Shown in pieces: positions 16,789 to 25,350 of a stretch of DNA of 64,000 bases. Where the stretch lies: contig NZ_LGEC01000065.1 in assembly GCF_001279585.1 (NCBI RefSeq), forward strand, positions 248,001 to 312,000. Direction: 5' to 3'. How positions within the stretch are numbered: the first letter of the stretch is position 1; each line of letters starts with the position of its first letter. The notes under the pieces are model-generated. The model ran no database searches, was not told the DNA's origin, and saw nothing but the letters and a program-made list of their open reading frames with translations. The DNA comes from Nocardiopsis sp. NRRL B-16309. GTDB taxonomy: Bacteria; Actinomycetota; Actinomycetes; Streptosporangiales; Streptosporangiaceae. A program made the position numbers and the translations under genes.

Positions 16789-17094
16789 CTACGCCTCGAC
16801 CTGCAGGTCGACGACCTTGCCGACCTCGGCCTCCACGGCGAACTCACCGGTGAAGCCCTGGGAGGCCAGGACCCGCACCTTCCAGGTGCCGTCGGCGGCG
16901 AAGAACCGGAAGGTCCCCTCGTCGCCCGTGGCCACCTCGCCGACGAAGTCGTCGGACGCGTTCAGCAGCCGGGCGTAGGCCCCGCTGAGCGGCTTGCCGT
17001 CACGGGTCACCGTGCCCTGGATGACCGCCTGGTTTCCCGCGTCCACGTCGGCGAGCACGACGCCGCCGACCGGAGCTCCGCAGCTGTCGCTCAC
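16789..17094 (-). CDS. DUF1416 protein, rhodanese-linked
   Basis: The 101-aa protein belongs to the actinobacterial DUF1416 family: it begins SDSCGAPVGGVVL and has a beta-rich, carboxypeptidase-regulatory-like body (IQGTVTRDGKPLSGAYARLL, GTFRFFAADGTWKVRVL). The GTG overlaps the rhodanese stop by GTGA, so the pair is translationally coupled, an arrangement also found in Streptomyces. The N-terminal cysteine could take part in sulfur handling, but function is unproven. Confidence 0.86.
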   Translation of the reverse strand: MSDSCGAPVGGVVLADVDAGNQAVIQGTVTRDGKPLSGAYARLLNASDDFVGEVATGDEGTFRFFAADGTWKVRVLASQGFTGEFAVEAEVGKVVDLQVEA

Positions 17095-17936
17095 TTGGCC
17101 TCCGCCTCTCCGAGCTCGACCGGAACGCCCACGAGGGAGCCGTACTCGGTCCACGAACCGTCGTAGTTCTTCACGTTCTCCAGCCCCACGATCTCGTGCA
17201 GGGCGAACCAGGTGTGCGAGGAGCGCTCGCCGATGCGGCAGTAGGCGATGATCTCCTTGTCGAGGTCCACACCGGCCTCGGTGTAGAGCTCGCGCAGTTC
17301 CTCGGCCGTCTTGAACGTGCCGTCCTCGTTGGCCGTCTTGGCCCACGGGATGTTGCGCGCGGTCGGGATGTGGCCGGGGCGCTGCGAAGTCTCCTGCGGC
17401 AGGTGCGCGGGAGCGAGCAGCTTGCCGGTGAACTCGTCGGGCGAGCGCACGTCGACCAGGTCCTTGGCACCGATGGCCTGGACGACCTCGTCGCGGAACG
17501 CGCGGATGGAGTGGTCCTGCTCCTGCGCCGTGTACTGGGTGGCCGCCCGCTCGGGGACGTCCTTGACCAGCTCGCGGGAGTCCAGCTCCCACTTCTTGCG
17601 GCCGCCGTCCAGCAGGCGGACGTTGGTGTGGCCGTAGAGCTTGAAGTACCAGTAGGCGTAGGCGGCGAACCAGTTGTTGTTGCCGCCGTAGAGCACGACC
17701 TGGTCGTCGTTGCCGATGCCCTTGGCCGACAGCAGTGCCTCGAAACCGGTCTTGTCGACGAAGTCGCGGCGGACCGGGTCCTGCAGGTCCGTCTTCCAGT
17801 CGATCCTGACGGCGCCGCGGATGTGTCCCTTGTCGTAGGCGGACGTGTCCTCATCGACCTCGACGAGGACCACGTTGTCATCGTCCAGGTGAGCCTCCAC
17901 CCAGTCGGCGTCCACGAGGACGTCGGAGCGGCTCAT
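17091..17936 (-). CDS. Thiosulfate sulfurtransferase (rhodanese)
   Basis: The 281-aa protein has two rhodanese domains. The C-terminal one carries the persulfide loop YCRIGERSSHTWF with the active cysteine near residue 234; the N-terminal domain is inactive as usual. It moves sulfane sulfur from thiosulfate to cyanide or thiols in the cytosol. Actinobacterial annotations often call it CysA or SseA. A ribosome site (TGGAGG) precedes the ATG by 6 nt. It follows DUF4395 and the Cys-rich leader on the same strand and is coupled to DUF1416. Confidence 0.93.
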   Translation of the reverse strand: MSRSDVLVDADWVEAHLDDDNVVLVEVDEDTSAYDKGHIRGAVRIDWKTDLQDPVRRDFVDKTGFEALLSAKGIGNDDQVVLYGGNNNWFAAYAYWYFKLYGHTNVRLLDGGRKKWELDSRELVKDVPERAATQYTAQEQDHSIRAFRDEVVQAIGAKDLVDVRSPDEFTGKLLAPAHLPQETSQRPGHIPTARNIPWAKTANEDGTFKTAEELRELYTEAGVDLDKEIIAYCRIGERSSHTWFALHEIVGLENVKNYDGSWTEYGSLVGVPVELGEAEAK

Positions 17937-18033
17937 AGGGAACCTCCAGTGTTTCTTGTGCGGTGTCGCGTGTGCGGTCGGTGCGTGGGTCGGGACGCGG
18001 ACGTCCCAGGTGTCGGGGGTCGTGCCGCCGTGC

Positions 18034-18456
18034 TCAACGAGCCGTTCCCGTCGCCGTCAGGCGGCGCATGAGGAGGTAGGCCTCGCATCCGGCGCAGAAG
18101 CCGAACGCGGCGTTGAGGAAGGCGGCGAAGAGGGCGAGGGCGGTCGCGGCGACGCCGAGCCCCTGCGGGCCCGCCAGGTATCCGACGAGTCCCAGAGCGG
18201 CGAAGACGAGTCCCACTCCCTGTGCGAACCGGGGCGGCCGGGCGTCCTCGGTCTCCCCGGGCGGACCGATCCTGGGGCGCACGAGAGTGGAGAACACCAG
18301 CGCGTAGGGCGAGTACCGAACTCCCGCGACCACCGCGATACCGAACACCAGGGCCTGGAACCCGAGGATCCGCGGATCTCCGGTGGCCAGGGCCGTGGCC
18401 AGTACGAGGGTGGTCAGGGCCGCGGCGAAGCGCTGCCCTCGGGGGTCGACCTGCAT
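18034..18456 (-). CDS. DUF4395 membrane protein
   Basis: This 140-aa membrane protein has about four helices and the DUF4395 signature FGFCAGCEAYLL near its C-terminus, with two cysteines that could face thiol partners. The family is frequent in sulfur-metabolism neighbourhoods, usually beside a rhodanese or thioredoxin, as here. It starts with ATG downstream of the Cys-rich leader peptide, so its expression probably follows cysteine status. Biochemical role is unknown. Confidence 0.82.
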   Translation of the reverse strand: MQVDPRGQRFAAALTTLVLATALATGDPRILGFQALVFGIAVVAGVRYSPYALVFSTLVRPRIGPPGETEDARPPRFAQGVGLVFAALGLVGYLAGPQGLGVAATALALFAAFLNAAFGFCAGCEAYLLMRRLTATGTAR

Positions 18457-18532
18457 GGTGTGATGTCCCCAGTCGCGTGCACGGAATGGGCCAGTCGCAC
18501 GGAGGAGGCGAGGGCTCGCGGGCCCGTCCGCC

Positions 18533-18619
18533 CTAAGGACACAGACAGAGCGCGGCGGCGACGCGGCAGAAGTCCACTGCCCGCCGCTTCGTCAGATACG
18601 CGCTCGTCAAGGAAGTCAC
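18533..18619 (-). CDS. Cysteine-rich leader peptide (28 aa)
   Basis: The GTG at 18619 opens a 28-codon gene whose end reads KRRAVDFCRV then AAALCLCP and stops at TAG 18535-18533. This is the pattern of actinobacterial leader peptides (basic pair, a D-L/F-C/x-R-V motif, closely spaced C-terminal cysteines) ahead of sulfur genes, where ribosome progress at Cys codons governs downstream expression. It lies 76 bp before DUF4395. A TAGCGT box ends 6 nt before the GTG, so the mRNA is probably leaderless. The mechanism is inferred from the family. Confidence 0.8.
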   Translation of the reverse strand: MTSLTSAYLTKRRAVDFCRVAAALCLCP

Positions 18620-18625
18620 GTCTAG

Positions 18626-18655
18626 ACGCTACAGGCCGCGCGGCGTGTTTGTCAC
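18626..18655 (-). promoter_or_regulatory. Promoter of the Cys-leader/DUF4395/rhodanese transcript
   Basis: GTGACA (18655-18650) and TAGCGT (18631-18626) are separated by 18 nt; the leader GTG begins 6 nt after the -10, where transcription would start. Confidence 0.6.
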
Positions 18656-18724
18656 TGGTGTGCTGGATCACATGAATTCACGTCCGCGCCGGTCGCGACG
18701 CCGACGCGCGTCCGCGGAACAGCC

Positions 18725-19291
18725 CTACGGGACGGCGTCACCGAGGGCGGCGATGACGTCGGCCTTGCGCGGCTGGCCGCTCGCCCTCCTGGTCACCCGG
18801 CCCGCGGCGTCCAGGACCAGGACGGTGGGCGTGCGCATGACGCCCAGGCGGCGGACCAGGTCGAGCCTGGCCTCGGCGTCCACCTCCACGTGCGTCACGC
18901 CCGCGACCATCCCGGCGACCTCGTCGAGGATGCGGCGGGTGGCCCGGCAGGGCTGGCAGAAGGCGGTGGAGAACTGCACCAGTGTGGCGCGCTCCCCCAG
19001 GCCGGCGTCGATGTCGTCGGGCGTGAGCACGTCGGCGGAGGGCGGTGCTTCGGCGGAGTGCGGCACGCCGGTCCCCCCGTCGGCGCGGATGTCCTCGTGC
19101 GCGGTCATGGGATCCTCCTCCGCCGGTGTCCGGTCTCCCGGGCTCCGGACTCCGCTCTCGGTCGGGCCGCCAGTGAGCGGTCCCCGTGCGGTGTGCTCGC
19201 GGAACCGCCCCCGGCCCCGCCGCCAGGCGAGCCCGACGGCGGTGGCCGCGAGCAGGGTCACCGCGAGGGCGACGAGGCCGACCGCGTCCAC
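18725..19291 (-). CDS. Membrane-anchored thioredoxin-like protein
   Basis: The 188-aa protein has an N-terminal membrane helix (AVGLVALAVTLLAATAVGLAW), a flexible linker of about 60 residues, and a thioredoxin domain with the redox motif FCQPCRATRRIL in place of WCGPC. cis-Proline context MRTPTVLVLD is present. The GTG start is immediately adjacent to the TAG of the DUF2993 gene. Context suggests a role in thiol redox chemistry of sulfur metabolism. An ATG at about residue 62 could make a soluble form. Confidence 0.83.
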   Translation of the reverse strand: MDAVGLVALAVTLLAATAVGLAWRRGRGRFREHTARGPLTGGPTESGVRSPGDRTPAEEDPMTAHEDIRADGGTGVPHSAEAPPSADVLTPDDIDAGLGERATLVQFSTAFCQPCRATRRILDEVAGMVAGVTHVEVDAEARLDLVRRLGVMRTPTVLVLDAAGRVTRRASGQPRKADVIAALGDAVP

Positions 19292-19990
19292 CTAGGCCGC
19301 CTCGGAGCCCATCAGGGGAACGTCCTGGCCGGTGCCGGTGATCCGCACGCCGCTGGAGACGTTCTCCATCTCCGTCACGGTGAGGCCGTAGGGCAGTTCG
19401 GGGGCCTCGACGCTGAACGTGAGCATGTCGGCGACCATGTCGCTGACGTCGATGGGGGCGCCGCTGACCTCGATGTCGACCGGGGTGACGGTGACGGTCC
19501 CGCCCTCCACGTCGAACTGGCCGGACGCGCTGATGGAGGTGCTCACGCCCAGCTCCGGAATGGCCAGCTCGCCGCTGATGCGCGGCTCGCCGTTCTCCGT
19601 GGTGATGGTGACGCCCTCGGGCAGGTGGGGGTTGAAGTAGGAGTAGGGGACGACGAACGAGCCGTCGACCTGACCGGCGACCACGGAGGGTTCGTCGACG
19701 AGGTCGGACAGGGGCGCGTCGACCTCGGTCGCGGTCGCGTCGATCTGCTCCAGCGTCACCCCGCGGACGGTCGCGCTGCCCGCGGTGATGGTGATCTCCG
19801 AGTAGGTGCCGCTGACCGCCTGCGGCAGGAACGCCCAGCCGCCGATGGTCACGTCCGGCTGCTCGGAGGTCTGCATCTGCTGCGCCACCCGTTCGGCGAC
19901 CGCGCGCTCGGCGAAGCCGCGCAGTGCGATGTCGGCCCCCACCACGACGACGACCAGGAGGATCAGGAAGACGACGAGAAACTTACGCAT
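19292..19990 (-). CDS. DUF2993 (LmeA-like) lipid-binding exported protein
   Basis: The 232-aa protein begins with a hydrophobic signal anchor (KFLVVFLILLVVVVVGADIAL) followed by a helix typical of DUF2993 (FAERAVAERVAQQM). The rest is beta-rich. Mycobacterial LmeA of this family binds phosphoinositides in the cell envelope and helps mannan assembly; the same lipid-shuttling function is plausible but not shown here. It is first in a tight pair with the thioredoxin gene, with which it shares no spacer. Confidence 0.8.
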   Translation of the reverse strand: MRKFLVVFLILLVVVVVGADIALRGFAERAVAERVAQQMQTSEQPDVTIGGWAFLPQAVSGTYSEITITAGSATVRGVTLEQIDATATEVDAPLSDLVDEPSVVAGQVDGSFVVPYSYFNPHLPEGVTITTENGEPRISGELAIPELGVSTSISASGQFDVEGGTVTVTPVDIEVSGAPIDVSDMVADMLTFSVEAPELPYGLTVTEMENVSSGVRITGTGQDVPLMGSEAA

Positions 19991-20480
19991 CTGGATCCCA
20001 GCACACTTTCTTTCGCTCCGGCGCGCCTCGCGGCTGGGTCTTCCGGCCGGTCCAGGTCACACGCCATCGGCACCCGACGGGTGCCGGTCATGACAAACCC
20101 AAAGGGAAGGGTACTTCAACCGGTGGTGGGACTCCGCCGGGTCCGGGCGGGTTCCACGGCCGCGGGTAAAGTCACCGGTTCGAGACATCCCGTCACCGGA
20201 TGAGGCGAAGCGGGCCCGCGGGCGCGGGCGTCGTCGCGGGGACGCGGGACACCTGCGGTCGAGAGGGGTCCCGCGGACGGGTGGGACACGCGCGGCCCGG
20301 AGGGACCCTCGGGCGGCCAGGTCGCGTTTTTTGCAGCATTCCGGGCTCGCGGCCGCCAGGCTGCCCTCTCGCCGCGCCTCTGCGCTCGTGCAGCACAACC
20401 AGGCTGAACTTCGCACATCGTCCTGCGAGAGATGGCCTGACGACCGCTCGCTCACCCGAAAGCCTTCAGAAGAACACTCC
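19991..20480. other. Gap without a recognised gene
   Basis: This 490-bp stretch holds the promoter side of DUF2993. An 8-bp direct repeat GTCACCGG occurs twice (about 20173 and 20191) and a T6 run occurs near 20330. Minus-strand frames are Arg-rich and unconvincing. I see no RNA gene. Confidence 0.5.
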
Positions 20481-21653
20481 CTAGTGCGGCATGAGCATGG
20501 CCGCGAGGCCGTCGCTGGCGGCGGCACCCGACAGGGACAGCTCGATCACGTTGGTGGCGGTTACGAAGGCGGCACCGCGCCGGGCGAACTCGATCACGTG
20601 CGGCTGGCGCTCGTGCTCCTCCCGGGCGAGTTCGTCGCGGTACATCGCGTAGACGATGCGCTGGAGCGGAGCACTGGGCACGGTGTGGCAGGCGAACATC
20701 AGGGTGTCCGGCTCGTGCTCGGCCACGTGCGCCACGACGGCGCCGACGAGCTGGTCGAAGCCCGCGTCCTGCCCCTCGGCGAGGGTGTAGATCGTGATGA
20801 CGCCGCGACCGCGCGGGGGAGCGGCCTCCCGCACGGGTGCTCCGCCCCGGTGGTCGGCGTAGGTGTCGGCGTTGCGACGCTTGCGGCGCACGGGCTCCTC
20901 CATGGACGCGGCGGGTTCCGCGTCCGCGTCGTCGTAGTAGTCGTCGTACTCGTCGTCGTAACCGTCGTAGTCGTCATAGTCGTCGTACTCGTCCTCCGAC
21001 CCGCGCCGGGGTCGGGCGGCGAGCGCGCAGGCGCCCCACAGCGCGGCGACGGCGCCGAGCATCAGCACCGGGCCGCCCGGTCCGAGCCCGAGGCGGCCCA
21101 CGACCACGGCGAGCACCAGGGACAGCGCGACCAGGCCCAGCACGGACAGGTCCGCGGTCAGGTCCCTGCCGCCGCGGCGGGCGACCGCGATCAGGGCGGT
21201 GACCAGGAAGACCACGGCCACGGCCTGCGCGCCGTTGACGAGTACGCGCGGGATGAGGTCGTAGTGGTCGGCCAGCCCGGGGAACGAGGCGCCGAACCTG
21301 CCGCTCAGGCGGTCGACGCTCAGGACGACCAGGGGAACGATCGTGAACGCGGTGACGAACAGGCGGGAGGTGAAGCGGCCCTGGAACGACCGCACGCCGT
21401 GTTCGACCGCGCCCCAGCCCAGGTAGAGGGGGCCGACGAGGCTGATGCCGATCTGCAACAGGCGGAACGTGAGATCGCCGAAGTCGAACATCGCCGCGAT
21501 GACGCCGGCGCTCAGTCCGACCGTCATACCCAGTGCGGCGACCAGCCACGCGACGGAGGCCACGCTGGGACGGCGTTGGGCGTACGCGGCGAGCGCGGCG
21601 GTGGCGCTCCAGCCCACCAACGCGCTTACGAATGCCAGTCCTACCGTCACCAT
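20481..21653 (-). CDS. Seven-to-eight-helix membrane protein with C-terminal ABM-like domain
   Basis: The ~390-aa product has an N-terminal membrane part with about seven helices (VTVGLAFVSALVGWSATAAL through LMLGAVAALWGACALA), a very acidic Asp/Tyr-rich linker (DEYDDYDDYDGYDDEYDDYY), and a C-terminal dimeric alpha/beta-barrel domain (GVITIYTLAEGQDAGFD, then HEPDTLMFACH) resembling quinol/antibiotic-biosynthesis monooxygenase proteins. The ATG at 21653 begins at the first helix; longer in-frame starts exist. The combination is unusual and its function unknown. Confidence 0.65.
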   Translation of the reverse strand: MVTVGLAFVSALVGWSATAALAAYAQRRPSVASVAWLVAALGMTVGLSAGVIAAMFDFGDLTFRLLQIGISLVGPLYLGWGAVEHGVRSFQGRFTSRLFVTAFTIVPLVVLSVDRLSGRFGASFPGLADHYDLIPRVLVNGAQAVAVVFLVTALIAVARRGGRDLTADLSVLGLVALSLVLAVVVGRLGLGPGGPVLMLGAVAALWGACALAARPRRGSEDEYDDYDDYDGYDDEYDDYYDDADAEPAASMEEPVRRKRRNADTYADHRGGAPVREAAPPRGRGVITIYTLAEGQDAGFDQLVGAVVAHVAEHEPDTLMFACHTVPSAPLQRIVYAMYRDELAREEHERQPHVIEFARRGAAFVTATNVIELSLSGAAASDGLAAMLMPH

Positions 21654-21970
21654 CCCGACAATGATGCTGCACTCAGACGGGTGGATGTGCACTCCATACG
21701 GGATCGGGAGGACAGTTTCCGGGACGATCCCGCAGAGTGTGGCGCGAACCCGCACTTCACACTGTGATTTTCCTCACCTGGATTCCGGCCGCATCCCTGG
21801 GGCCGCACACGACCCGCGAGTGGCCGTAGTCTCGCATTCAGGGCGTGTTCCACGGACACCGCCCCTCGCGAGCGGCAGGCCGGCGCCCGACCGGACCAGT
21901 CCGCGGAGCGCGCGCCCTCGGGCGGATCGGACAGCCGACGGACCGCCCCCATCCGAGCCAGGAGACGACC
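21654..21970. other. Divergent promoter region
   Basis: This 317-bp gap lies between divergent genes. It has an AT-richer patch with an 11-bp inverted repeat TCACACTGTGA near 21757-21767 and a TAGTCT box (about 21828) that could serve the HAD gene. Confidence 0.4.
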
Positions 21971-22771
21971 GTGCCTCACGACACAGTGCCCCCGTCGACG
22001 AAGGGTGCCGCCTTCTTCGACGTGGACAACACCCTCATGCGGGGCGCGTCCATCTACCACTTCGCCCGTGGGCTGGCCTCCCGCGACCTGTTCACCACCC
22101 GCGACCTCCTGCGCTTCGCGTGGGGCCAGACGGTCTTCCGGGTCACGGGGAGCGAGCAGCCCGAGCACATCGACGCCGCCCGCGAGGCCGCGCTCGCCTT
22201 CGTCGCGGGCCACGGGGTGAGCGACCTGGTCGCGCTGTGCGAGGAGATCTACGACGACACCATGGCGGACCGCATCTGGGAGGGCACGCGGGAACTCGTC
22301 CAGGGGCATCTGGATGCCGGGCGGCAGGTGTGGCTGGTGACGGCCACGCCCGTCGAGCTCGCCCAGATCATCCGGCGCCGCCTCGGCCTGACCGGAGCCC
22401 TGGGCACCGAGGCCGAGAACCTGGACGGGGTGTACACCGGTCGGCTCAACGGCGACCTGCTGCACGGCCCCGCCAAGGCGGTGGCCGTCCGCGCGCTGGC
22501 CCGTCGCGAGGGGTGGGACCTGGACTCGTGCTCGGCCTACAGCGACTCGTCCAACGACCTGCCGCTGCTGTCCCTGGTCGGAGACCCGCACGCGGTCAAC
22601 CCGGACGGGGACCTGCGCCGGTACGCGCGCACGCACGGGTGGCCGGTGCACGACTTCAGACGCCACCGGACGGCGTTGAAGGTGGCCGTGCCCGCGGCGA
22701 TGGCGGGCGCCGTGGCCGGAGCGGTGGCGATGCGCGCGATCAGGCACCGCCGGACGGCGCGGGCGATCTGA
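21971..22771 (+). CDS. HAD-family phosphatase (HAD-IB, SerB-like)
   Basis: The 266-aa protein is a HAD hydrolase of subfamily IB: motif I AFFDVDNTLMRG, motif II VWLVTATPVELAQ, motif III lysine region GPAKAVAVRAL, motif IV YSDSSNDLPLL. Relatives include phosphoserine phosphatase and acyltransferase-linked phosphatases; the substrate is open. The tail has a hydrophobic stretch (VAVPAAMAGAVAGAVA) that may bind membrane, as in other actinobacterial members. GTG 21971 is chosen with an AGGAG site 6 nt upstream. Confidence 0.9.
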   Translation: MPHDTVPPSTKGAAFFDVDNTLMRGASIYHFARGLASRDLFTTRDLLRFAWGQTVFRVTGSEQPEHIDAAREAALAFVAGHGVSDLVALCEEIYDDTMADRIWEGTRELVQGHLDAGRQVWLVTATPVELAQIIRRRLGLTGALGTEAENLDGVYTGRLNGDLLHGPAKAVAVRALARREGWDLDSCSAYSDSSNDLPLLSLVGDPHAVNPDGDLRRYARTHGWPVHDFRRHRTALKVAVPAAMAGAVAGAVAMRAIRHRRTARAI

Positions 22772-22967
22772 GCGGGCCGCAGCCGCCACACGAGCCGCGC
22801 AGGACTCATGGCCTGGCGGACGCGGCGCATGGGACGTGCGGTGGCCACGAGAGCGCCTGAGGGGCGAGAGGGCCGAAAAGGGCGGTAGCGGCCTGGAGGG
22901 CTTCGAGGTTCCGTTCGGCGGGGCCCGAACGGAGGAGCCCCGGGAGTCCGACCCCTGAACCTCACGA

Positions 22968-23131
22968 GCGTGGTGAGGCCACCGAGAACTCCGGTACGAG
23001 ACCGATGAGCAGGACGGAACCACAGGGGCCCGCGAACGCCAAGGGTGTGGCGAGACTACTGAGAACTCAGGTACGAGGCCGGTGAGTCAGATGAGGCCTC
23101 TGGGACTCGTGAACGCCGGGGGTGTGGCGAG
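22968..23131. repeat. 76-bp tandem repeat, two full copies and the start of a third
   Basis: Copies start at 22968, 23044 and 23120, exactly 76 bp apart, and are roughly 75-80% alike. Shared blocks include GAGAACTC(A/C)GGTACGAG and GAACGCC followed by GGGTGTGGCGAG. They fill the 385-bp gap between the HAD and epimerase genes. I see no protein-coding or known RNA signature. Confidence 0.8.
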
Positions 23132-23155
23132 GACGTTGGGCCAAGAGCGTGGGCG

Positions 23156-24136
23156 TCAGCGGCCCAGCGTGGCCCGGGCGAGCGCGAGGACGTGGACGGG
23201 CCGGAGTCCGGCGCCCCGGGCGGGGGTGGAGTGGGCGCGGCTGCCGACGAAGGTCTCGAACGCCTGCGGGGAGCTGTAGGCGGGAGTCCAGTCCAACGCC
23301 TTCTCCAGCGGCGCGGTGTCCATCCCGGTGGCGAGCCGACCGACGCTCACGGCTCTGGTGTTGCTCGCGCTGGCGTAGTCGATTCGGCCGTGCTTGGCCA
23401 CGCTCCGCAGGACCTTCAGGCCCCGGGCGGGCACGGGCAGCCGCTGGCCGCCGACCCGGCGCAGGCAGTCCGACAGCGGCACCGAGTCGGCGCCGGCCAC
23501 GTCGAAGTGCCCGGTCTCGTCGCTGAGCGCCATGCGGACCAGGGCCTCGGCCGCGTCGTCCTCGTGGACGAACCGCACGTGGGGGTCGCTGCCGAGCACG
23601 GTGGGCACGAAGCGCGCGCCCAGGTAGCGCGTGAGCGGGGTGTCGACCGAGGGGCCGATGAGGTTGGCCAGGCGCAGGACCGCCACGGACACGTCCGGGC
23701 GGCGGCGCTGGAGGCCGAGCGTGTCGCGCTCGACCTCGGCCGCGTCGTCGGCGTCCAGGCTCGCGCTGGAACGCACCACGACCCGCTGGACGCGGGGCGA
23801 GCGCTGCGCGGCCGCGAGCACCCGCATGGTGCCCAGGAGGGTGTCCTCCCGGTGCGGACCGCGCGCGGTGTCCAGGCCCAGGTGCAGGATGATCTCCGCA
23901 CCCGAGTCGGCGACGATCTGGCCGAGGCTCTCGTCGTGCAGGCCCACGTGGACGTACTCGACCCCGTCCGGGCCGTCACCGCTCTCACCGGAGGCCCGCG
24001 GCCCGGCCTCCGACCGTGGCGGCGGGGCGGAGTCGGCGCCGATGACCCGGCGCACACCGGGCTCCGCGCTCAGGGCCTGGGCCACCCTGGCGGCCACAGG
24101 ATTGGAGACACCGGTGACGAGGACGACACGAGTCAT
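23156..24136 (-). CDS. NAD-dependent epimerase/dehydratase (extended SDR)
   Basis: The 326-aa protein begins with the cofactor loop VLVTGVSNPVAARVAQAL, a GxxxxxA/G-type Rossmann motif, followed by HLGLDTARG and RLANLIGPSVDT. The classical YxxxK catalytic pair is not obvious, so it may be an atypical SDR. ATG 24136 has AAGGAA about 9 nt upstream. In Streptomyces a similar epimerase lies beside the bS22 gene as here. The substrate is probably a nucleotide sugar but not determinable. Confidence 0.8.
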   Translation of the reverse strand: MTRVVLVTGVSNPVAARVAQALSAEPGVRRVIGADSAPPPRSEAGPRASGESGDGPDGVEYVHVGLHDESLGQIVADSGAEIILHLGLDTARGPHREDTLLGTMRVLAAAQRSPRVQRVVVRSSASLDADDAAEVERDTLGLQRRRPDVSVAVLRLANLIGPSVDTPLTRYLGARFVPTVLGSDPHVRFVHEDDAAEALVRMALSDETGHFDVAGADSVPLSDCLRRVGGQRLPVPARGLKVLRSVAKHGRIDYASASNTRAVSVGRLATGMDTAPLEKALDWTPAYSSPQAFETFVGSRAHSTPARGAGLRPVHVLALARATLGR

Positions 24137-24291
24137 GGAGACACGTTCCTTGGGAAGACGGAAAGTCAGATCCGGACGGCCCGCGGACCGTTCACCGCGA
24201 AGGCGAATCGGCTCCCGCGACCCGTGAGACACAACGGTGCCCCACCCAGAAAATTCCATAGCGATGGCAAACGCCACGCAAGGAGGAAGGT

Positions 24292-24342
24292 GTCTCCGCG
24301 TCGGGGACGGGCCCTGGGGCACGCCCACGCCCGCGGAGAGAC
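24292..24342 (-). terminator. Possible terminator after bS22
   Basis: CTCCGCG (24294-24300) can pair with CGCGGAG (24332-24338) across a 31-nt loop containing GGGCCC. It lies just beyond the bS22 stop on the minus strand. Confidence 0.35.
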
Positions 24343-24361
24343 GACTTTGGCCGCGACCGGT

Positions 24362-24460
24362 CTACTTCTTGTTGCGACGCGCGACACGCGTGCGCTTGAG
24401 CAGCTTGCGGTGCTTCTTCTTCGCCATCCGCTTGCGACGCTTCTTGATGACGGAACCCAT
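24362..24460 (-). CDS. Small ribosomal protein bS22 (AURKAIP1/COX24-like)
   Basis: The 32-aa highly basic peptide (MGSVIKKRRKRMAKKKHRKL, then LKRTRVARRNKK) matches the mycobacterial 30S protein bS22, a small actinobacterial addition to the ribosome. A ribosome site (AAGGTGATC) precedes the ATG. It stands alone on the minus strand. Its size means gene finders often miss it. Confidence 0.9.
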   Translation of the reverse strand: MGSVIKKRRKRMAKKKHRKLLKRTRVARRNKK

Positions 24461-24682
24461 GGGATCACCTTCTCGCTGACGATGCGTACGGACATGCCGA
24501 ACCGCTGGCGGTGAGCACCGGCAGGGGTTCGGATGCGACTGCTGGGGTCGCCGGACATCGGCGCGTACGGAGCACGCGCGGAAGCCGGGCGATCCGGGGC
24601 GGACCCCGGGGAGGCCGACGCTGGAAACGCACACCTACCGCACCCGAAGGCCCAGCTTACCGTGACGGGTGTGCGGTCCGGG

Positions 24683-25318
24683 TCACGCCCCGGGGACGGA
24701 GGCCCCGTCGACGTACAGCGCGGCGGCCGGTTCGGCGTAGCTCACACTGGCCAGGCGGTGATCGGCGAAGGTCAGTGACGTCACACTCGCCAGATTGCAT
24801 TCGCGCCGGTCCGGGCGGTGCCACAGCCGCCTCGCCTCGGCCGCGCGGCGGGCCGTCCAGATGGGCAGCTGGTGGCTGACACAGACCGCCTCACGGCCCC
24901 AGGCGGCCCGGCGGGCGACCTTGATCGCCGACACCATCCGCGCGAGGATCTCGGTGTAGGGCTCGCCCCAGGACGGCAGGAACGGGTTGTAGAGCCGTCT
25001 GAGCACCCGTGGATCGCGGGCCGAGCGCGCCGACAGCGACATCCCCTGGAACCTGTTGCCCGCCTCGATGAGGCGGTCGTCCAGCGTCACCGGCAGGTCC
25101 AGCATCTTCTGCAGCGGGATCGCGGTCTCCTGGGTGCGGTCCAGCGGCGAGGAGTACAGGGCGGCGATGTCGTGCCCCTCGAACCACTCGGCGGCCGTCT
25201 CGGCCATGCGCTGGCCCCGATCGCTCAGGTGGAAGTCGGGGAGCCGCCCGTACAGGACCTTGTCCGGGTTGTACACCTCGCCGTGCCTGAGCAGGTGCAC
25301 GACGGTGGTCGTGGTCAT
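24683..25318 (-). CDS. Histidine phosphatase-family protein
   Basis: The 211-aa protein has the phosphohistidine motif LLRHGEVYNPDKVLYGRLPD near residue 10, SSPLDRTQETA, and the late CVSHQLPIW bearing the second histidine (SHQ in place of the usual THG/SHG). This is typical of actinobacterial phosphatases annotated as MSMEG_4193-like or cobalamin-type phosphatases. It follows hemL on the same strand with a 32-bp gap, so the two are probably co-transcribed. Substrate unknown. Confidence 0.83.
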   Translation of the reverse strand: MTTTTVVHLLRHGEVYNPDKVLYGRLPDFHLSDRGQRMAETAAEWFEGHDIAALYSSPLDRTQETAIPLQKMLDLPVTLDDRLIEAGNRFQGMSLSARSARDPRVLRRLYNPFLPSWGEPYTEILARMVSAIKVARRAAWGREAVCVSHQLPIWTARRAAEARRLWHRPDRRECNLASVTSLTFADHRLASVSYAEPAAALYVDGASVPGA

Positions 25319-25350
25319 CGTGTTCGTCCTTGTCTCGGTGTCGGGACTGG

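Noticed and set aside
20173..20200. tRNA-like GGTTCGAG segment
   Set aside because: No T-arm stem or acceptor pairing could be found around it.
20057..20527. Minus-strand Cys-containing frame as another leader peptide
   Set aside because: It lacks the basic pair and R-V motif of such leaders and is far from a downstream sulfur gene start.
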